NCBI GenBank assembly: GCA_041650175.1
Contig: JBAZLS010000002.1
Coordinates: 42,549 to 106,548 of the forward strand
Origin: Minisyncoccus sp041650175
GTDB taxonomy: Bacteria; Patescibacteriota; Minisyncoccia; Minisyncoccales; Minisyncoccaceae
DNA length: 64,000 bases
Reading direction: 5' to 3'
Shown piece by piece: positions 58,573 to 64,000 of this stretch. The notes beneath the pieces were generated by a model. That model was not told the DNA's origin. It made no database searches and saw only the letters and a list, made by a program, of their open reading frames with translations. The position numbers and the translations under genes were made by a program. How positions within the stretch are numbered: the first letter of the stretch is position 1; each line of letters begins with the position of its first letter.

Positions 58573-59943
58573 ATGGCAATATTAAAAGCATTAGAAAATA
58601 TATTTGATCCAAAGTCTGTTGCAATAGTTGGCGCAAGTGAAGAAAAAGGCACAGTTGGTTTTGGACTTGCAAGTAATCTGGCCAAAGAATCAAAAAAAAG
58701 AAATATTTATTTCGTGAATCCGTTTGATAAAAAAATTTTTGGAGAACAGACATATAATAAATTAACTGATATTAAAGAAAAAATTGATTTAGTAATCATT
58801 GCTGTTCCAGCTAAAATTGTGTTGCAAATCATAAAAGATTGTATTGCTAAAAAAGTCAGAGGGGTTATAATCGTATCATCTGGTTTTGGCGAATTAGGAG
58901 AAGAAGGGAAAAAAAGAGAGAACGAAATAGTAAAATTATTACAAACAGCTAAAATACCTTTAGTCGGACCTAATTGCTTGGGAATATTAAATTCCAAGAC
59001 AGGCCTTAATGCTTCGTTTGCTCCGATTTCTCCACTTAAAGGAAATATTGCTTTTTTATCTCAATCGGGCGCATTGTTGAATTCATTAATGGATGCGATG
59101 AATGCACAAGGGATAGGTTTTTCAAAACTAGTTTCCTACGGGAATGAGGCTGATTTAAATTTATCAGATTTCCTTTTGTATTTAAAAGACGATAAGGACA
59201 CAAAAGTGATTTGTCTTTATGTCGAAGCTATAAAAGATGGCCGCAAATTTATGGAGATAGCAAAAGAAGTTACAGCCAAAAAACCGATTATAGTAATTAA
59301 ATCAGGCAGGAGTAGTGCTGGCCAAAAAGCTGCCGCAACCCATACTGGAAGTATTGCAGGTGATTATCAAATTTATGAAGCAGCTTTCAAACAGTCTGGG
59401 GTTATTTTAGTCGAAACGTTAGAAGATCTTTTTGATTCTGCTAAGGCATTGCTTATGCAGCCACGCTGCCAAAATGGAATAGGGATTGTTACTAACGGCG
59501 GAGGAGCCGGAGTCCTAGCTGTTGATTATTGCGATTTGGAAAAAATTACTTTGCCAGATATAGCCGAAAAAGATATCGACAAAATAGATAAGCGCGGAAT
59601 TTTAGGCGCAGTCGCCATAAAAAGAAATCCGCTTGATTTGATTGGAGACGCTCTGCCTAATAGATATAATGTAGGGATTGATGCTTTTTTATCGCAAGAA
59701 AAAATCAATGGACTGATAATAATAGAAACTACGCAGATAATGACCGAACCGCTTGAAAATGCAAAGATAATAATAGAAATGAAAAAAAAGTATCCCAAAA
59801 AACCAATAGTTTGTTGTTTTCTTGGAGGAGAACTAGTAAGAGACGCAATAAAGCTTTTAGAGAGTAATAATATTCCAAACTATTCTGATTTAAGACGGGC
59901 AGTAAGGTCTATAAAAAATTTAATCAAAAACGAGCATGAATAA
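58573..59943 (+). CDS. acdA: ADP-forming acyl-CoA synthetase, alpha subunit
   Basis: 456 residues with the CoA-binding Rossmann domain (FDPKSVAIVGASEEKGTVGF, FVNPFDKKIFG), GPNCLGILNSKTGLNASFAP, FLSQSGALLNSL, and the phosphohistidine in ATHTGSIAGDYQIYEAAFKQ. It moves the phosphoryl group between acyl-phosphate and the beta subunit. The order beta-alpha, the separate genes and short spacing are common in this family. It ends with a 99-base micro-gene that overlaps by 8 bases. Confidence 0.92.
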   Translation: MAILKALENIFDPKSVAIVGASEEKGTVGFGLASNLAKESKKRNIYFVNPFDKKIFGEQTYNKLTDIKEKIDLVIIAVPAKIVLQIIKDCIAKKVRGVIIVSSGFGELGEEGKKRENEIVKLLQTAKIPLVGPNCLGILNSKTGLNASFAPISPLKGNIAFLSQSGALLNSLMDAMNAQGIGFSKLVSYGNEADLNLSDFLLYLKDDKDTKVICLYVEAIKDGRKFMEIAKEVTAKKPIIVIKSGRSSAGQKAAATHTGSIAGDYQIYEAAFKQSGVILVETLEDLFDSAKALLMQPRCQNGIGIVTNGGGAGVLAVDYCDLEKITLPDIAEKDIDKIDKRGILGAVAIKRNPLDLIGDALPNRYNVGIDAFLSQEKINGLIIIETTQIMTEPLENAKIIIEMKKKYPKKPIVCCFLGGELVRDAIKLLESNNIPNYSDLRRAVRSIKNLIKNEHE

Positions 59944-60034
59944 ACAATCGGGGAATATAGTTGCTTTGATTCTAGATATTATTTTTATAATTTTTTTACT
60001 CATTGTTACTCTAGTTACTCTTTTTGGTCATTAA
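59936..60034 (+). CDS. 32-residue membrane peptide overlapping acdA
   Basis: MNKQSGNIVALILDIIFI followed by a hydrophobic IFLLIVTLVTLF and GH. One membrane helix, start inside the end of acdA (8-base overlap), end 19 bases before the PfkB start. The overlap hints at translational coupling. No family recognised; it may be spurious. Confidence 0.45.
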   Translation: MNKQSGNIVALILDIIFIIFLLIVTLVTLFGH

Positions 60035-60053
60035 TAACCTAATTCATATTAAA

Positions 60054-61046
60054 ATGTTTGACGTAATTACTTTTGGCTCTGCGGCATGGGATATAGCCTT
60101 GAATATACCTAAGGCAAAAATAAAAAAAGAAACAAATCTTATTGTTGATAAAGGAATATTTTTTAATCTTGGATCAAAAATAGATATCGCAAATATCAAT
60201 ACCAATTTTGGAGGAGGTGGAATAAATACAGCCACCACTTTTAGTTGTCAAGGATTTAAAACAGCATATTGTGGCGCAGTTGGTAATGACATAGGAGGCA
60301 GAGAGATAATGAATTATCTAAAGGAAACTAAGATAAATTCATCATTAGTACAAGTGGCTGAAAAAAAGAAGACTAATACTTCAGTAATATTGATTCCGCC
60401 AAATCAAGACAGAACCATTCTCGTTTATCGTGGAGCATCGGATTGTTTACAATCGCATGATTTAGATTGGAAAAAATTATCTTCAAGATGGTTTTATTTG
60501 GCGCCTTTATCTGGAAAATTAAGTTTAGTTACAGAAGATATTTTAAATCATGCTAAAAGCAAAAACATTAAAAGCGCAGTAAATTTAGGATCAGTACAAT
60601 TATCTTTTTCCAAGCCAAAATTAAAAACTATTTTAGATAAAGCAGACGTTCTTTTATTAAATTTGGAAGAGGCATCTATTTTGACTAAAATAAATTTCAA
60701 TGATGATGACAAAATTATTAACGCAATTTATAAGATGTATAAAGGAATAGCTGTAATTACTGACGGAGAATATGGCGTTTCAGTAATTTGTGGCGATAAA
60801 TTATACAAAGCAAAAGGGGAAAAAATTAAACCAGTAGATACTACTGGGGCGGGAGATGCTTTTGCATCAGCATTTATATCAGCCTTGATTAGAGATGAAC
60901 ATGATATCGAATATGCTATTAAGCTAGGTATTACCAATGCAAAACATTGTTTGTCTGAAATGGGTTCGACTAATGGATTGCTTACAAAAAAAGAAAATAA
61001 CTTAGTAAAAAAAGAAAAAATAACTATAGAAATATTTGATTTATAG
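60054..61046 (+). CDS. PfkB family carbohydrate/nucleoside kinase
   Basis: Start ATG 60054 (MFDVITFGSAAWD), since a longer frame from 60024 overlaps the micro-gene. 330 residues of the ribokinase fold: first motif GGGGINTATTFSCQG and AYCGAVGNDIGG, second motif DTTGAGDAFASAFISAL with the catalytic Asp and anion hole. Substrate (sugar, nucleoside or other) not readable. Confidence 0.9.
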   Translation: MFDVITFGSAAWDIALNIPKAKIKKETNLIVDKGIFFNLGSKIDIANINTNFGGGGINTATTFSCQGFKTAYCGAVGNDIGGREIMNYLKETKINSSLVQVAEKKKTNTSVILIPPNQDRTILVYRGASDCLQSHDLDWKKLSSRWFYLAPLSGKLSLVTEDILNHAKSKNIKSAVNLGSVQLSFSKPKLKTILDKADVLLLNLEEASILTKINFNDDDKIINAIYKMYKGIAVITDGEYGVSVICGDKLYKAKGEKIKPVDTTGAGDAFASAFISALIRDEHDIEYAIKLGITNAKHCLSEMGSTNGLLTKKENNLVKKEKITIEIFDL

Positions 61047-61199
61047 ATTTTTTTATCTCCATCCTAAATTTTTATTTTTCCTTGCAAAAAACAATAAAAT
61101 AGGTTATTCTCTTTTATATTAAGAAAAATTTTAATTTTCTGTTATTTCTTGCTGAAATTTGCGGAATTTAGACAATAATTAAGTTAAGTAAAACATAGT

Positions 61200-61823
61200 A
61201 TGATTTCATTGAAAGCTAGCAAAAGGACTGACAAATGTAGCGATATTGATATGATTCCTGCAGTTTTGTACGGTCCAAGCATTGAAAATATTAAATTAGA
61301 AGTCAATAGCAAAGACTTTGATAAAGTTTTTAAATCTGCTGGAGAGTCATTGATCGGGCTTGAAGTAGATGGAAAAACATATTCAGTTATGATTTATGAC
61401 ACTCAGCATGATCCTTTGACTATTGGAGTAATCCATGTTGATTTTTATCAACCAGATTTGAAGCATGATGTTGAAACAGAAATCCCCTTAGAATTAGTTG
61501 GCATTGCTCCTGCGGTTAGCCTTGGAGGAACGATTATTACTAACTTGCATGAACTAACTGTGAAAGCTCTGCCAAAAGACTTACCAGCTAAAATTGAAGT
61601 AGATGTCTCTGGTCTCCAAACTTTTGGAAGCCACATTATGGTAAAAGATTTAAAATTACCTGCTGGCGTTAAGGCAATTAGTCATCCGGATGAAGTTATT
61701 GTCCAGATTGTTACTCCTGCTAATGTTGAAGTAGAATTAAATCCTCCAGTTACTGAAGCAACAGCTGAACAGCCAGAAGAAGAAAATAAAGAAGGAGAAA
61801 ATAAGGAAGAAGAAAAAAAATAA
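61200..61823 (+). CDS. rplY: 50S ribosomal protein L25/general stress protein Ctc
   Basis: 207 residues. N-terminal 5S-rRNA-binding L25 domain (MISLKASKRTDKCSDIDMIPAVLYGP, FDKVFKSAGESLIGLEVDG), then the TL5/CTC beta domain (EIPLELVGIAPAVSLGGTI, LKALPKDLPAKIEVDVSGL) and an acidic tail (EENKEGENKEEEKK). The long two-domain form is the Ctc type. Preceded by 153 bases without gene. Terminator follows. Confidence 0.93.
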   Translation: MISLKASKRTDKCSDIDMIPAVLYGPSIENIKLEVNSKDFDKVFKSAGESLIGLEVDGKTYSVMIYDTQHDPLTIGVIHVDFYQPDLKHDVETEIPLELVGIAPAVSLGGTIITNLHELTVKALPKDLPAKIEVDVSGLQTFGSHIMVKDLKLPAGVKAISHPDEVIVQIVTPANVEVELNPPVTEATAEQPEEENKEGENKEEEKK

Positions 61824-61835
61824 TCATATTTTTTC

Positions 61836-61872
61836 AAAAAAAGAAATGCAAATCCTGCACTTCTTTTTTTTA
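61836..61872 (+). terminator. Intrinsic terminator after rplY
   Basis: AAAAAAAGAA-ATGCA, AATCC, TGCA-CTTCTTTTTTTT. Confidence 0.75.
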
Positions 61873-61923
61873 TTTAGTTGTTGTATAATTATATCGGATA
61901 ATAAATAATTATATTTTGAAAGA

Positions 61924-63345
61924 ATGAATTGTTTAAAAAAGAAGGCATTTTTTTTATTTCTCATTTTCCTATTTTCTCCGATTTCTCAAACTCTTGCTGT
62001 TTATGATATGGCCGATATGTGTGATTCTGGCAAATGGGAGACAGAGTGTACAAAAATATCAAAAGAAGAATGTGAAAAACTTTGTAATGATTGCTTATCG
62101 TATCTAAATGAAAAAGGGAAAAAAGTCCAAGCAGAAATTAATGATACTGGATCAAAGAAAAAAACATTGCAAAACCAAGTAAGCTCTCTTAGTAAAAAAA
62201 TTAAGAATCTTGAAAATCAGATATCGCAGTCAAAGATAGCAATTAAAGTTTTCGGAGATCAGATTGACGATACTATGAAATCCATCGATGAAACAACAGT
62301 TAGTATCGGTGGTCAACAAGAAAAAATTGCCGATATACTACGTGCCGCAAAAGAAGAAGATGAGAAATCTTTTTTTGAAATTTTAGTGACTAGCGATACG
62401 TTGGCCGATTTTTTTGATAATATGCTTTATTTGGAAACTTTAGGACAAAAAAATAAAGATATTTTAGAAAATCTTGAAAGCCTTAATACTACTTTAGTTG
62501 GAAAAAAAACTACGCTAGAAGATCAAACCGATCAACTTAAAAATCTTGTCATAGTCCAAGGTGAACAAAAAGCAGAAACTGATCAGACAAAAAAAGATAG
62601 AGAGTATTATTTGGGTCTTACTGAAAAAGAATATCAGGAAAAACTTGCTGAAAAAAAAGATTTGGATAAAAAAGCAGCTAAAATCAGTAGTGCATTATTT
62701 GAACTTGCAGATACGCAAGGTGGCGGTATTGCTTTTGGTGAGGCGGCTAAATTAGCTATGTATGCTGAAAAGGCAACAGGAGTTAAAGCAGCATTAATAC
62801 TTGCTATTATTCATCAGGAATCATATAGAAATGGATTATATGGGGGAAATGTGGGGCAATGTTACTTAACAGATTTTGATACTGGAAATGGAACAAGTCT
62901 TTCTGGCGCATATAAGCCAAGGGTTATGAATCCAACTAGAGATGTTCCAGTATTTCTTGACGTCGTAAAAGCGCTTGGAAAAGATCCGAAAAAAACGCCA
63001 GTTTCTTGCTGGATACCAATGTATACAAAAGGTACTCCATATGGTTGGGGAGGAGCGATGGGGCCTGCCCAATTTATTGCTGCTACTTGGAACTCAGTCA
63101 GAGCTGACGTTGAATCAATTCTTGGCAAAGCAGCTAATCCATGGGCTGTTAAAGATGCATTTTTGGCTTCAGCTGTATTGCTTAAGAAAAATGGAGGAAT
63201 ATCTGATCCATATACTGCAGCTTGCAGATATTATGCTGGGAAGTGTAATGTAGCAGGCAAAGGATATGCGAATAGTGTTACGGCAAGAATGAAAACATAT
63301 CAGCAAGATTTAGATATATTAATTGAAGCAGGAATATTAAAATAA
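61924..63345 (+). CDS. Secreted lytic transglycosylase with coiled coil
   Basis: 473 residues. A signal peptide (FFLFLIFLFSPISQTLA, about 9-26) precedes a Cys-rich segment (CDSGKWETEC, KEECEKLCNDC), a long coiled coil (about 65-270) like PcsB/EnvC regulators, and a C-terminal transglycosylase-like domain: LIHQES with the catalytic Glu, GAMGPAQFIAATW and CRYYAGKC. It would cut peptidoglycan outside the membrane, with the coiled coil as gate or partner site. The pattern is similar to MltB/SLT lysozyme-like folds. Confidence 0.82.
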   Translation: MNCLKKKAFFLFLIFLFSPISQTLAVYDMADMCDSGKWETECTKISKEECEKLCNDCLSYLNEKGKKVQAEINDTGSKKKTLQNQVSSLSKKIKNLENQISQSKIAIKVFGDQIDDTMKSIDETTVSIGGQQEKIADILRAAKEEDEKSFFEILVTSDTLADFFDNMLYLETLGQKNKDILENLESLNTTLVGKKTTLEDQTDQLKNLVIVQGEQKAETDQTKKDREYYLGLTEKEYQEKLAEKKDLDKKAAKISSALFELADTQGGGIAFGEAAKLAMYAEKATGVKAALILAIIHQESYRNGLYGGNVGQCYLTDFDTGNGTSLSGAYKPRVMNPTRDVPVFLDVVKALGKDPKKTPVSCWIPMYTKGTPYGWGGAMGPAQFIAATWNSVRADVESILGKAANPWAVKDAFLASAVLLKKNGGISDPYTAACRYYAGKCNVAGKGYANSVTARMKTYQQDLDILIEAGILK

Positions 63346-63350
63346 AAAAT

Positions 63351-63376
63351 AAACCTAGTTGAAAGACTAGGTTTTT
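63351..63376 (+). terminator. Intrinsic terminator
   Basis: AAACCTAGT, TGAAAG, ACTAGGTTTTT. Confidence 0.75.
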
Positions 63377-63385
63377 AATTACAGA

Positions 63386-63586
63386 TTAACGTTCAATATA
63401 AACCACTGTTACTACGGAATAATGAATCTGATTGTAGACATATCCATAAGCATTCACAGAAATAATTTTATCAATGTGAGGATTTTCCAACAACCAAGTA
63501 TTCATTTTATCTTTAGTATATTCAACATTTTCGTAATGGCTTAATGCGCATTGTCCGCAAAACTGCGCTACTTTTCTTTCTGACAT
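63386..63586 (-). CDS. Small hypothetical protein with CxxC
   Basis: 66 residues from ATG 63586 (a TTG three codons before is the alternative). N-terminal FCGQCALSHYE could bind metal, and the rest reads as a short alpha-beta unit (DKMNTWLLENPHIDKIISVN, VVTVVYIER). No family recognised. Convergent with the transglycosylase gene. Confidence 0.55.
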   Translation of the reverse strand: MSERKVAQFCGQCALSHYENVEYTKDKMNTWLLENPHIDKIISVNAYGYVYNQIHYSVVTVVYIER

Positions 63587-63644
63587 AAGAACCAAAGCAA
63601 AACTATAACAAAAAAATTAAAATGTCAACACACTATTCTTAATA

Positions 63645-63668
63645 ACAAAAAAGAACCTTTTGGTTCTG
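63645..63668 (-). terminator. Intrinsic terminator for the two tRNAs
   Basis: Minus strand AGAACC, AAAA, GGTTCTTTTTT, just after the 3' end of the first tRNA. Confidence 0.7.
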
Positions 63669-63671
63669 ATA

Positions 63672-63745
63672 TGGGTTAGCCGAGAATTGAACTCGGGATC
63701 TCGATCCTTTAGAATGGCGTGTTCTACCTACTGAACTACTAACCC
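63672..63745 (-). tRNA. tRNA-like gene, anticodon arm abnormal (Arg TCT or CTA)
   Basis: Acceptor GGGTTAG/CTAACCC, D-arm GTTC-AGTAGGTA-GAAC, T-arm CCGAG-TTCAATT-CTCGG and discriminator A are perfect. The anticodon arm (CGCCATTCTAAAGGATCG) cannot form the normal five-pair stem: the loop with U33 is either ATTCTAA (anticodon TCT, Arg) or TTCTAAA (anticodon CTA). Length 74. Either a decayed or an unusual tRNA. Confidence 0.6.
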
Positions 63746-63748
63746 AAA

Positions 63749-63822
63749 CAGGCTGAGTTGGAATTGAACCAACGATCTTCTGATTATCAATCAGGTGCTC
63801 TACTCTACTGAGCTATCAGCCG
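63749..63822 (-). tRNA. tRNA-Ile (anticodon GAU), with odd acceptor end
   Basis: D-arm GCTC-AGTAGAGTA-GAGC, anticodon arm CCTGA-TTGATAA-TCAGA (anticodon GAT), T-arm GTTGG-TTCAATT-CCAAC. The acceptor CGGCTGA/TCAGCCT pairs for six positions but leaves C1 against U72, and the discriminator position is G rather than the A usual in tRNA-Ile. CCA not encoded. Confidence 0.75.
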
Positions 63823-63917
63823 ACTTAAATTACTGAATTTTTTATATCATATTTTTTTTAAAAAGTCAAGAATTTGTACTGGTCCACATGATATGATACA
63901 GTCGAACTTTTAAAAAT

Positions 63918-64000
63918 ATGAAACATAGATATAGTGGGGCTAATATGACAATATATGGCACAACTATCCCGATGGTACGAGGAATAGCCCAATCTTCATT
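63918..64000 (+). CDS. Start of an unidentified gene, cut by window edge
   Basis: ATG 63918 opens MKHRYSGANMTIYGTTIPMV and stays open to the end of the window; an internal ATG at 63945 (MTIYGTTIPM) is the alternative. Too short to identify. G+C content here rises compared with the upstream spacer, as expected for coding DNA. Confidence 0.35.
   Translation, partial: MKHRYSGANMTIYGTTIPMVRGIAQSS

Noticed and set aside
63672..63745. UAG suppressor tRNA
   Set aside because: UAG ends several conserved genes here, and the anticodon arm is too damaged to support a decoding claim.

Overview
The window is AT-rich and densely packed with short intergenic spaces. The gene set is mostly informational: eight translation or replication genes plus six aminoacyl-tRNA synthetases (argS, ileS, cysS, glyS, metG and the infC/smpB/ssrA group nearby), dnaX, dnaB, topA, dprA, pth and parAB. 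Nucleotide, amino-acid and lipid biosynthesis are almost absent. Most coding starts lack a Shine-Dalgarno sequence, IleRS is of the archaeal-like type, and energy genes are a 2-oxoacid oxidoreductase (korAB) plus an ADP-forming acyl-CoA synthetase. Together these suggest a reduced-genome bacterium of the Candidate Phyla Radiation (Patescibacteria, Parcubacteria-like). That placement is inference from gene content; no 16S rRNA is present. TGA, TAG and TAA all appear as stops, so the standard bacterial code fits.

Layout. 1-1600 (minus): smpB, tmRNA, infC, rpmI. 1700-11800 (plus): hypothetical, argS, two small genes, a candidate small RNA, two tandem histidine phosphatases, ileS and a cell-surface operon. 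11838-14461 (minus): cysS and cysK separated by a foldback element. 14700-18400: dnaX, tRNA-Gln, a GC-rich RNA-like island, an apparently leaderless gene, a Nudix gene, a broken thymidylate kinase, a HExxH protein and a 24-residue membrane peptide. 18456-25712 (plus): membrane protein, acetyltransferase, a MarR-RND efflux operon and rplU. 25993-27363 (minus): dnaB. 27498-42099 (plus): a long run of glyS, membrane protein, M16 peptidase, AI-2E-type permease, metG, tatD, pepF, korA, korB, yvcK and a sugar nucleotidyltransferase, interrupted by two copies of a small element that carries a GIY-YIG nuclease. 42138-43060 (minus): hypothetical gene, multi-hairpin island, tRNA-Leu. 43172-52302 (plus): an aldolase-RibD fusion with a DegT aminotransferase, parAB, and a SAM-decarboxylase / ATP-grasp / histidine kinase / response regulator operon. 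52437-57671: EamA transporter, topA-dprA-pth (minus) and a lipase-like hydrolase. 57935-63345 (plus): ADP-forming acyl-CoA synthetase beta and alpha, a micro-protein, a PfkB kinase, L25 and a lytic transglycosylase. 63386-64000: small hypothetical, two unusual tRNAs, and the start of another gene.

How it works together. KorAB would make acyl-CoA from a 2-oxoacid and the ADP-forming synthetase could then recover ATP. Peptidases (M16, M3) and TatD fit a scavenging life. The most unusual parts are: (1) a repeat family with TGTCATTGCGAG / AGATTGCTTCG termini that occurs with and without a GIY-YIG gene and has inserted between korA and korB; (2) the aldolase / dead-deaminase / reductase fusion beside an aminotransferase, which looks like an uncharacterised biosynthetic pair; (3) the speD-ATP-grasp-two-component operon; (4) the RND pump whose adaptor carries an extra domain at the hairpin tip; and (5) two structured, apparently non-coding islands at 15944-16056 and 42590-42970.
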